A DNA stretch of 64,000 nt, taken from NCBI GenBank assembly GCA_016169945.1, contig JADLSH010000390.1, positions 186,001 through 250,000 of the forward strand, read 5' to 3'. Position 1 is the first letter of the stretch, and each line of letters starts with the position of its first letter. The notes below the pieces were generated by a model. The model did not search any database. It was not told the origin of the DNA and worked only from the letters and a program-made list of their open reading frames with translations. Positions 1 through 11,600 of this stretch are shown here, piece after piece. Source of the DNA: Trachythela sp. YZ-2020 (lineage: Eukaryota > Cnidaria > Anthozoa > Malacalcyonacea > Clavulariidae). The translations under genes and the position numbers were made by a program.

Positions 1-117
1 TCTATGATTTTTAAGCTTGATGCGAATGACGGAGTATACCTCAAAGAGACTGTTGTTAATAATGTGTTGCATGCATATTGGAATAGAGGTGATACAAATA
101 TTGTAACTTTAACATAA
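1..117 (+). CDS. Possible 3' end of an unidentified reading frame
   Basis: A reading frame is open from base 1 to a TAA at 115-117 (38 codons). Its composition looks protein-like (KLDANDG, HAYWNRGDTN). I do not recognise a family, and the fragment is too short to exclude chance. It could be a terminal exon of a gene lying to the left; no splice acceptor is evident inside it. It does not resemble the missing first exon of the muscleblind gene that follows. Confidence 0.2.
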   Translation, partial: SMIFKLDANDGVYLKETVVNNVLHAYWNRGDTNIVTLT

Positions 118-622
118 TTACCAGGGGTCAGGGCTATTAATGAGTGTTATATGATTTTATTACTTAATAAGTATATGCAATTACGAGTTACGGTGGAACA
201 AAAAATAACAAATTTGTTTTGACTTTCGAGACGTTGCTTTATTGTTTCATGTTTTAAGGTACGTTTACACGCAGCGATTTGTCTGGCCGATTTTAAGTTT
301 TGCTGAATGTTAATGACGAATATTTGAGTTGATGATGTCGTCATGATGACGTTTGCCACGTATTTTTCAAACATCATTAACGTGCATCTGAAATCGGCAC
401 TCGTCAAGAAATATACAGTGTTTCTCTGGCAAGATTTCAGCAGAGATTCCGATGAAAAAACGATTTAAAATTCTATCGAAAGGCATACAAATGTGACCGG
501 TCAAAATGACCAGTGAGGCAAAAAAGTGACCTGTCAAGAGGCAGTTTTGACCGGTCATTGTCCGTTGGCCGTCCGTTATTTTTACCCCTGCAAATAACAT
601 TGAATTTTCTCTTGGCAGCAAA

Positions 623-874
623 CACTGGTATATATTCTATAGTTATTAGCACTTCCACCCAAATTAGTAATATATTTTAAACGAGACAATCTTTGCTCTG
701 CGCTATCACAAGTTATATTCATTGTAATCGATTGTTTTAACAAACACACTGGTATATATCTATATTCTATAGTTATTAGCACTTCCACCCAAATTAGTAA
801 TATATTTTAAACGAGACAATCTTTGCTCTGCGCTATCACAAGTTATATTCATTGTAATCGATTGTTTTAACAAA
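623..874. repeat. Two-copy tandem duplication, about 124-128 bp unit
   Basis: The block 623-746 is repeated at once at 747-874. The copies are near identical; the second has a few extra bases (an added TATATC-type step) near its start. Short open frames crossing it are by-products of the duplication. The surrounding stretch, bases 118-1420, has no gene I can support. Confidence 0.85.
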
Positions 875-1422
875 TCGATATTCCTGTCTGTTCATTTAAG
901 TCTCCACTGCGTGGAGTAGCTATATCATGCAATAGGCCTTCGTGTAGCAGCCCAGTAACATCCCAAAAAAGTCAGCGAATGTAAGAAGTGCCTGGCATCC
1001 GCCAACAAAAGAAACACTTTCGAGGGAAATACTCAATAGAATCACTCGGAAAAACAACGGGTTAATTCTTATTTACGCAGTCACCTATGGCTAGGTACCT
1101 GCAATTTATGGTTAAACTTTGCATCAGTTTTTCGTCTTGGTTTTAAGGAATGTTCACTGATATTTTAATCTTAGTGCTGCTAGTAAACCAAGCAATACCT
1201 TAACGAAGACAGTTGCGCCAGAGGTTCAGTCAAAGAGTCAAGAAGACCAAGGGAAAGAACTTTTTTCATGGTGAAGGAAAAACAAGCAACTCTGGCAGCT
1301 CATCGAAGATTCCTCTTAAACATTTTTCGGGAAATACAGCGAGAACACATTCACAATTAGTATATTTTCACAAAGCAAACTGAAAAACTGCCATGTCCTA
1401 TGATATAAAACGAAGCAGAAAA

Positions 1423-1852
1423 AAGGATATGAAGAAAGACAACAAGTTCCAACACAAATGGCTCTTTGACCCAGACATTTCAAGGCGTACTTTAACAAAT
1501 ATCTGGTCCCTACATTTATTGATGGTAAAGGTATGTTTTGTGCTCTATGTAGAATGCACAATATTTTCCAGCCTAAACAGTGTGGAACACTTATCCAAAT
1601 GCCCGATGCCGAACGGGAACAATTCGTCTACATTTCAAGGACACTGGTAAGCGCACAATGCATTCAGATGCTATCTCTACAGAGAAGTTCAGAAAGAAGT
1701 TTAGAAAGAAGTTCAGTCTTATTTTGTTCAACAAAAACGAAGAGAAGAGCAACAGATCAACACTGTGTATGAGAAGATATTCCGTTCCCTTTATTGGCTT
1801 AGCCCGGAAGACTTAGCCCGGAAGAAAGTTGCAAATGAATTAGGAACTTAAA
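1423..1852 (+). pseudogene. Relic of a hAT-like/TTF-type zinc-finger transposon protein
   Basis: Three overlapping frames, read in turn, give pieces of one protein type. The first is a QHKWLFDPDISR start (about 1455). The second has a Cys pair (FCALCRMHN, about 1533-1562). The third has an H-x5-H-like finger end (LHFKDTGKRTMHSDA). A helical segment follows (INTVYEKIFRSLYWLSPEDL, about 1757-1818). Such blocks occur in KIAA1586/ZNF862-like proteins derived from hAT transposases. At least two frameshifts separate the pieces and there is no intact ORF, so this is a dead fragment. The assignment rests on remembered family features. Confidence 0.45.
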
Positions 1853-2682
1853 AGAGGAACGCCTAACCTGGATTGGCTCCACTAGTCAGCAACGACTTTA
1901 ATTTGACCTCATGTTATACGCAAGTATAGTATACTATATTTCTGAACAGTTTGTTTTGCACGAGTATTCTATACTTTAATTACACATTTTACACTTTTTA
2001 TTTCAACTTTAGATGTTGAAAGAAGGAAAATAAATATTGAGAAACGCGTCTGTTAGTCAGACAAACTTATACTGTAGTGATTCATCACGAGAAGCAGCGC
2101 ATCATACTAACTTAGTTGAATGGTATCATTCATCGCTGAAACAGCTGGAAATGGCATTTGAGAGTTCTAAAATCCGAAAATTTTCTATGGGCCATGCCCG
2201 CGGACCCCCCCCTAGCATAATAGGATTAATGGTCCTCCTGACCATACTGTTCCTTAACTCTTCAGCCCAGATTCTCCCAATTTTTGAAAATTTGTTGTGA
2301 ATTTTGAAAATTGTCATCCTCTTGTGTATGAGGGTCCGTTTACATGGTCCCGCTTTGACCTTGTAAAGTTACAGTTCGTGATAAGTCACATTTCATGATA
2401 CAGAAAAATTGCACTATTATTTTGGTAAGGTTTACTTGCCACTTGGTAATTGCAAACGAACCATAATATTATTTCTATCAAACTAGTGGATCTACTCAAA
2501 AACTTTGAGTCTAGAGACTAATTTCAATACGTCGAAATTCATCCGCCTTCCATCCCGTCGCGGTAAAGCGGGATGATTTCAAAAAGCCCTAAATTTGTTT
2601 AAATTGTAGGAATTTTTACTGCCTAATTGAAGGGCTGACAATTAACGTCCACATTTAGACATTGTTATTGTGACATTTTAAG

Positions 2683-5600
2683 GATCGTTGTGAAAGAGAA
2701 TCTTGTAAATACTTTCATCCACCACCACATATCAAACTACAACTTGAGGCAAATGGTCGTCTTTTGAAACAACATAAACAGCAACTTCAAGCTATGGCGT
2801 CTCAAAATATGATACAAACCCCGGCCACTGTGGTAAGTATTGATAAATATTGATGGAATGTAGAATGTACGGGCAATATATACAATGGCAGGCTGAAGCT
2901 GAGCTTTTGTAATTACCCATACAATCAGACACAAGTATCTTTTACTTAGCACTGTACCTATCAAATGATTGAAGAATAGAGCTTCATTATATAAAACTCA
3001 AGTATATGCCGACAATTTGTATTTTTAGCAAACAGACAAATTTGGATAACTCGCATGCCTATAGTTACTATTGTTCTTGTTTGCGAAAACATAGAATAGA
3101 ACAAAGGTGACAAGCATTAGAATTATGTATAAGAGCTATTCATTCATCTAGATAATTCTAATGCTTAGTTACCTTTGTTCTATTCCATGTTTTCGCAAAC
3201 TATAGAACAATAGTAACTAGGCATGTGAGTTATCGAAATTTGTGAATTGGGTATAAACTAGCGTTAGACAAATTTGTCTATTTGTTAAAGATCAGCTTAG
3301 TGCGGCAGTAGATAACTATATAAGAAACCATAGGGACGATCTTCTTTGTTCATATTACATAAAGTATTTCTCTTAGTCTCTGTATCATTCTCGACCACTG
3401 AGCTATAATGTTCTCGACAGAGTCATGAAATACGAAGCTATGAAATACATCGTTCAATTAATGAATATAGAATAATATATTTTATGTAACATGAACAAAG
3501 AAGATCGTCCACAGTCTACTATAATTATCTAGAATCTCCCAAGCAAAATCATCTGGCTTTAAACAGAATAAAATAATAATTACAAATCATGTAAATTAAA
3601 TTAAAAATAATTGGTAGTCATAGCAGATTACCTTGGAGAATACTGTATATTTATCTTGTGTTTGGCAAAATACTAAGTGCACCCAAACCACTGAATTGGT
3701 AAACACCAATAGATTGGTCGATAAACAGTAATATTATTGGAACTTACCATGATATTTTAATATTATTGGAACTTACCATGATATTTTAATATTTTTGTAT
3801 AAATTCATTCCTATTACTGCGTGTATAGTTAATACTTGAAACTTTATTATTATTATTATAATTAAAGAATGGACTAATCCTGAACTAATGAATATTTAGA
3901 CTATCCGTATTTCCTTTAAATATTAATAATATATATATATAGCCTTATGTGATTTAAGTAGTCAATTGTAAGTTACTGCAGTGAGATTTACAATTGTATA
4001 TATCTAAGAAAAAAGTTATATCAATAAAGTTTTCATTATTACTATTATTATTATTATTAAGCTTCCATTGAACACATTGCAAGGTTCTGGTGTGAGTGCC
4101 TTCCCTTTAACATTTGTCTCAAGTCCTGTGTTAACATCATCACCTCGGAGTGCACCTGCTGTTGCGACTACAAACTCAAACTGGAGAACTGAGAAGATTC
4201 TTCCATTCCTGGAGGTAAGGCAGGGCTCTCATCTCGGGGCATGCAATCGTGCCAACACACGCTCATGTGAATAACGTTTACACACATAAAGTTGGATTTT
4301 AGAGGATTATTTTCAATTTAGTCAAGTGATGTGTCTTTAATAGCCAGGCTTAACGGGGAAACTGCTTTAATTGCAAAATAATTACAAACTAAGAACAAAT
4401 GTTGAAGACAGACAGAACCATTGGTCAAAACCCAAAGCAAACTCATGGATATCATTTTGTTCTTGATTGAATGTCAAAAGACCAGTTGGTTAAGAGGAAA
4501 CATCACGTGATTTTCCCCACTTACTTTAATAGGAAAAAGAACAAAACTGGAACTGGAGGCTATGAAATTTAATGAAATTCTAAGATTTAAAGTGAAAATG
4601 TTGTAATTTGACACCTGACACATAAAAAATAATTTAATGAAACCTTGCGAAAACAGTACAGTTGTATCCTTGCATGTAATATAGGGATCGCTCATCGTTG
4701 TTGGCCTAATTATTGAACATATTACATTACAGTTTCTTCTTTTCTCAAAGGTTTGTAATGATTATGTAAACGGTGTTTGTTCATCAAATGAGTCGCAATG
4801 CTTGGCAGCACATCCACCATTGGAGCTTCTTCGTGATCGAAGTCAAAAAAGAATTACCGTTTGTATGGATTTTGTGAAAGGAAGATGTGATAGAGAATCA
4901 TGTCGATATTTTCATCCACCCTCGCACTTGCAGGGAAAATTGAAAACAGTGAAGATTAGTCAGAGTCAACTAAGTGTTGTAAGTATATCCACATTGGTTC
5001 GTTTATATAGACCCAGCTTCGTTATGCAAATTACCCACTTCAAATTATACAATGTTTACTCTTTTTATCACTCTTTCTCTTCATTATTTTTTCGCTCCTA
5101 TTCAAATATAAAATGCATAAACATGGAAAATGACAAAAGATGTAAACATCACATATGATCTTAAGTGGGCAATTTCATACGAATCTGAAGGAGGTCTATA
5201 ATTGTTTTGTATATAATGTGGTTGAACTACAGGAATACTAATTTATGGGTGGCACTAATGAATGGAAATGAAATTCATAAAAGTAATTGAAATTTATGCA
5301 AGAAGTTGCTTAATATTTATTAAATTGTATAATTAGGTCTGGACAAATGTGCCATAAATAACTTGTTGTACATGATTTGGAGTTTTTATTCACAAATACA
5401 CAGTAGCTCTTGCTTTAAACGTTTGCACTAATCATTAATTTTTAAATGTTGTAATATTGCGTGTTTGAAGGTTGGTTTATAGTGTGTTCATTCATTACAG
5501 ATCCCATCAAAGTCAAGAAAACGACCTGGAGAATCAAAAGATGATTTGGTACAAAATAAAAGATCAAATATTTCAATTCCCCTCAAAGAGTTAGAATTTG

Positions 5601-8600
5601 GCTTTCTTTTAATAATTGCCAGACCATTTCCCACGATGAATTAGTTTTAATTAAAATAGAATCTTGAATTTGGCTTAATTATATTAATTGCCACGCTATA
5701 AAGGAAGGAATGCCGTTTTTTGTTCACATTTTATTCAGCAATTATGTAAAATATCGTACACATAAGGACGTGTGATCATCAGTACTTTAAAGCACTGAAA
5801 GTGTAGTGAAAAACGAGGCATTAGGCATTATTTTAACAGTGGTATAGTTTCATGATGTGATCAATTTTATCATTGCAGGAGAAACAAGTAAAGCAGCAAG
5901 CTTTAAATTACACATTAATTAACACCCCTGTGGCTTTACCTGCAGCTAATTTTGCAACGATATTTCAACCATCAGCATTTCAGGCAACTAATGCAATGCA
6001 ATTTGCTCCCGCCTTTTTTTCAACTTGTAAGTATATGTTAACATTTTGAGTGACTTTCCGTACAATTGTCCCGAAATGACGTCATAATAACATTATTTAA
6101 CGTTAATATTAGTTGAGATTGGAGTTAGGATCAGGGTTAGCTATAGGATTAGGATTATGAATTAGAATTGGGCTTAGGCGCTCTTTCATTAGCATGGTCA
6201 GACCGGTCAGATCAATCAAATTGCTAAATGGATCAATCAAATTGCTAAATGGATCAATCAAATTGCTAAATGGATCAATCAAATTGCTAAATGGATCAAT
6301 CAAATTGCTAAATGGATCAATCAAATTGCTAAATGGATCAATCAAATTGCTAAATGGATCAATCAAATTGCTAAATGGATCAATCAAATTGCTAAATGGA
6401 TCAATCAAATTGCTAAATGGATCAATCAAATCAGGAGAAGGTCCATTTTGGACAGATTTTCAGACGTCCATGAAATAAGAAACACAAATTCTGCTCTGAC
6501 AGGTCTGACCACGATAAATGGAACACGCGCTAGGATTAACGCCGTTTTCCACTTCCATCGTATCGTAACGTACCGTATCATTTTCTTTTGTGTCGAAGTT
6601 ATTAGTTCTCAGGAAACAAAGAAATTCTCTACGTTGCGCTTACGATACGGTTGAAGTGGAAAACGCCTTTGTGGCAAACGGTAGGTTTCTAATTTGAGTA
6701 ATCTAATTTTGCCTTAGATTTCTTAATTTACTGTACTAAATATTGCTTTGTAGTGTATTTTTTAATTCGTATCTTCCTGATATTCAAACAGTGCCACTGA
6801 CAGTTCCTCAGTTAACCACAACGACTGCAACTCCTTTCGTCCACCCGCAAGTTCAACCGGTATATAATGCTTTAATACTTTTATTCTCTTTTATATATTA
6901 CAGTAAGTTCATAAGATGTCTGTGTTTGTTTGTTTGTTTGTTTGTATGGTGTTGTATGGTATGGGTATGGGTATGATGTGGTATGGTATGGTGTTGTATG
7001 GTATGATGTGGAATGGTGTTGTATGGTATGGTATGGTATGGTATGGTAGAGTAGGATATGGAGTGATACGATAGAAAAGGGTAGGGTAGAGTAGTCGAAG
7101 ATGTCTGTATATAGTGCCATGGTTAGATGTAGGTGCAGAGGTAAGCCATTGTCACGTTTGTTACATAATGACAACAACGAATGTGTCATAAAACGTGACG
7201 TCAAGGCAGGGTTTTCAAGTAAAACTTGAATTTCCTCTTCATTTAATTGTCCAAATCTGCCAGCCATTTTTCTACTTTTCTCTACTAGCAGGATATGAGC
7301 TAATATCCTGCTAGTAGAGAACCAATCAGATTGCAGAATACCTCATATCCAGAGCTTGTGTATATAATAAAGTATATTATTCAGCTTTTATGGACAGTTT
7401 TTGTTTACCTTTGGGTCACGATATGGTGCAAGTTCTGGCACATCATTAAAACAAGTTGGTTGTTTTACGCTGTAAGAATATGATGCTTATATATAAGCAG
7501 AGGTTCTTTTGTGTCAAACAACCAACTTTCCTTGTGCTTTATAAAATCGGAAATATTTTATCTCAACAGCTTTCTCTTAATAACAACCAAAAACAAAATC
7601 AGCGTCCCATATGTCGTGATCACCAAGTTGGCAATTGTAGAAGAGACTCTTGCAGATTTATTCATCTCGATAACCGTGAGTTTTGACCACTGCTTTTAGG
7701 CCGTCAGAGTTTGATCAAGTAATAACGCACTCTCGTATGACGTCATAAGACACACGTCATGAGACACTTTCGTGTGACGTCATTATTTTATGACGTCATT
7801 TTCACATGAGGTCATTTTTACATGACGTCATTCTCATGTGACGTCACTCTCATGTGACGTCACTCTCACTGCCCCTTGAACAGTTGGCGAAACGTTTGGG
7901 TAAACATCTATCAGGACCGCGGCAACAACTGCAGTATGTTTTTCTGCATGGACTTTTATCATATATACATACTGCTGGTGGAATTCATGAAAGAACGCGC
8001 ACATACAGCATGTATAGAACGCTGTAATCTTCAGTGATGATTTATTTATCCCTATACTGTTAACTACTGTATGTGCAACTAATACCATTTTGAAAGAGTT
8101 AAGTGATATTTTCTGATATTTTGAGCAATTCCCATCATTGAAGAACAGTTGATGCCGTTTGGCGAATAATTATAAGAGAGAGCCTATACTTTGTCAAACT
8201 CTGCAATCGTGTATAATGCTGCTTTAACCATCCTGCTTTCTAGATTTGAGATTAGATGTGTCTCATGTCCATTCTTTAAAAATAATCTTAAAAACAAGAA
8301 TCCGTTTAGTTCCCTATATATACAATTTTACATCCTCCAGTTGGTCCTATATTAAATTTGCCTTTAACATCTAAGAAAGTTCCAATTTGTTATATATGGA
8401 GACTCGTACTAAGGCAAATGAAAAATTATATTAAGTAGGGAAGTTTAATGTCGTCCGTTTCTGTGAGATCGTTGCTGCATACAAAGGGCCATTAAATATG
8501 GGGCCCAATCAGTAGTGTAACTTAACGCTTGCGCGGGGCAAGTGAAAATCATTACGGGCAAGTAGAAGTTTCTTCTTGGTTGCCCGATCGGGCAAGTTGC

Positions 8601-11600
8601 TTTCTGTTTCAGCGTTGCCAGAAAAAGCTGGTCATCTCTAAGTTATTATCCTCAAGTACAGTATTAAATGAGTAAAATATAGAGCAGTTAAGTTAACTAT
8701 TCATTCTGCTAGATGATTTGAAAAATGTAAATACATGAACACGTTTCGACGGACATTGTGCCTCGACTTAAATTCCACTTCAGTTCTTGAGGAAAATAAA
8801 ATAATGGTGTAGATTTGTGTTATATAATGCAAATTGTAGTTATCCATCAACATGTCATGCTTACTGCAATCATGCATTTGCTTCAAATTGTGTTATTATG
8901 TGAACCAAAGCTAGATCTAATGGCAAGTGAATTCTATTCAGGGCAACCATTTCTCATGTCCAACTTGCCCTGATCGCAAGTGGGCAATGTAAATGAGGCT
9001 TGTTTTCCACTTCAACCGTATCGTATCGTACCGTAGCATTTTCGTTTGAGTCAAAGTAATACGCTACGTTTTGGTACAATAGAATTGCAGTGGAAAACAG
9101 GGTTATGTATCACGATACTTTCTCTTTTCTCTGATCTTAATTCTTATATACATAGGGCCTTTAGGGGTAATAGACACTTCACGAATTTGCTTGTTGGCAA
9201 TGAAAAACTGCCTATTTACAATGGATTACATTGTCCACCTCGATTTCAATCTATTGTTTCGTGTGCGAATTTTATGTAAATTGTCTCCCAATGTCCGCGG
9301 GCATGTTATTTTGAATACTCGCTCTTTAGATTAGATTAGATAGATTTTATTTATACACGCTAATAACATCAACAAAAGCTGGTTTCCATGAAAGGCGTGT
9401 ACATCAATAAAGAGAAGTATTAAATATAAACTAGTACAAGTAGAAATAATCTTTCAAGCCGTCTAAAAAAGTATAAAGTATCAACTAAGGTATTAATATA
9501 CCAATAATCCAATAAGAATAAAGTTACGGTATTTTACAAATTATTTACAACTGGTTATTAGCAGTTGTGAGTAGCGATTTTGTGTTCAAAGATTTGCAGT
9601 GATTTGCTTTCTCTTATTTCCTTTGGCAAAGAGTTCCATATGAATGCCCCATCAAACATGAAACTCTTTTTCATGTTGTTTGTACGAGGTTGTGGCAAAC
9701 AAACGGCCGATGAAACGTTCCGAAGATTGTAACTTGTCGTTTCGTTTTTGTTAGTAAAAAGGTTTGTGAGACTCTTTGGTCCCATGTTATTTAAAATTTT
9801 AAACATAACCTTAGCCTTTGCTTTTATTCGTTGCATTTTAAGTGGTTGCCATCCTAATTCGTTTAACACGATATCATGATGAACTTCATTGCTCGAATAT
9901 GTAATTATGCGAGCTGCTCTATTATGCAGTTTTTGTAGTCTTGTTGACTGGGTTTCACCAAACACATTCCATACTTCACAACAATAACTGAAGTATGGTT
10001 GCACTATTGCATTGTAAACAGAGAGAAGCGAGTCTCTGTCAACAAATTCCCTCAAACGACGAAGGGCACCGAGTCCTGAATTTATTTTCTTACATACAGT
10101 TTCAGTATTTTTTTTCCAGGAGAGATGTTGATCAACAGTTACTCCTAATGTCTTGCATTCAAAAACTTGTTTAATTGGTGTTTTGTCTATATTAACTTTA
10201 TTCTGATGATTCAGAGACACTATTTATCATTGGTTTTGATCCAATTAGCATGAATTCAGTTTTTGCAACATTGAGACTAAGCTTGTTTGCTATTAACCAT
10301 TTTCTAAGGTTCTCTAAGTCTGTGTTCATAGCAACTTCAACATCATCTATAGTATCACCCGTGGCTGTTAAATTTGTGTCATCAGCAAATAATCGGGACC
10401 TAGTTTCATTTAAGCATTGTGGTAAATCATTTATGTATAGCAGAAAGAACAAAGGCCCCAATATTGAGCCTTGAGGAACACCACATTTAATCTTGCGCTC
10501 AGATGAAACAAATCCATTCACTCTACATTTTTGATTTCGGTTAAAAAGATATGATTTCAATAGTAAATATGCATTCCCTTTGATTCCGCAAAGTTCTAGT
10601 TTTTTAAGTAGAATTTGGTGATCCACAGTATCAAATGCTGTTTTAGATCAATGAATACTACCAAACTGAATTGCTTTCTATCCATGTTCACATACCAACT
10701 GTTTGTGCAATCTAGTAATGCAGTAGCAGTGGAATGGAATTTTCTGAAGCCAAATTGATTTTCGGAAAGCAGTTCATTTTGGGTTAAGTAATCATACAAT
10801 TGATTGTAGAGAATCCTTTCCATAATTTTGCTTATGGGTAAAACTGAAATAGGTCTGTAGTTTCCTGGTAAATTTCGTTGACCACTTTTATACAGTGGTG
10901 TGACCCTTGCTACTTTCCAATCACTTGGGAAAGAGCATAAGGTCATGGTTTGATTAAATATATAAGTTAATGAGCTAGAAATAATAGGTGATGCTATTTT
11001 AATAATTTTACTGGAGATGTTGTCTATACCAGTTGCTTTGAAACTTGAAAGGCCTCGGAGGAGATGATATATGTTGTCTACAGTTACAGCTTTGAAATTA
11101 GTGAATTCAGATTCAGATGTTTTAATGTATTGTAGAAAATTACTTTCAGAGTTATTAATTTCACTTGCTAAACTTGGACCAATGTCTGAGAAGAATTTAT
11201 TAAAGCCTTCAGCAATTTCCTCACGACTTTGTAAAGTTTCCTCACAAATATTTAACTCATTTACCTGAGTAGGTCTATTTTTACGGCCTAACAAAGAATT
11301 TATTGTTTTCCATGCCTCCTTTGGACATTGTTTTTGATTTGCAATCCTACTAGAATAGTATTCTGTTTTGGCATTTTTTAGTTCTATGTTTACTTTGTTT
11401 CTTGCTTTTTTAAAGTTTTGCCAGTCTGATTCAAGTTTTGTGATAATAGCCTTTCTTTTAAGCTTGTCTCTCTCATTTATTAACTTTTTAATATTTTTTG
11501 TAATCCATGGAATTCTACTTGACTTTATATTTTTACATTGCAAAGGTGCATGTTTATTCAAAACTTCAAGAAATAATTGCTTCCAAATGTCCCACATGCT

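Noticed and set aside
1..2682. First muscleblind exon (ATG and finger 1)
   Set aside because: I looked for a CCCH finger and a phase-0 donor in this stretch and found none; it is probably left of the window.
6109..6478. Tandem LIDPFSN / SIKLLNG repeat proteins on opposite strands
   Set aside because: Both come from a 21-bp (seven-codon) minisatellite in an intron; stops are avoided only because the unit is a multiple of three.
6881..7267. 128-codon minus-strand frame starting MAGRFGQLNEEE
   Set aside because: The start is of interest as part of the 159-bp repeat, but the rest is GGTAT-type microsatellite translation. Not a gene.
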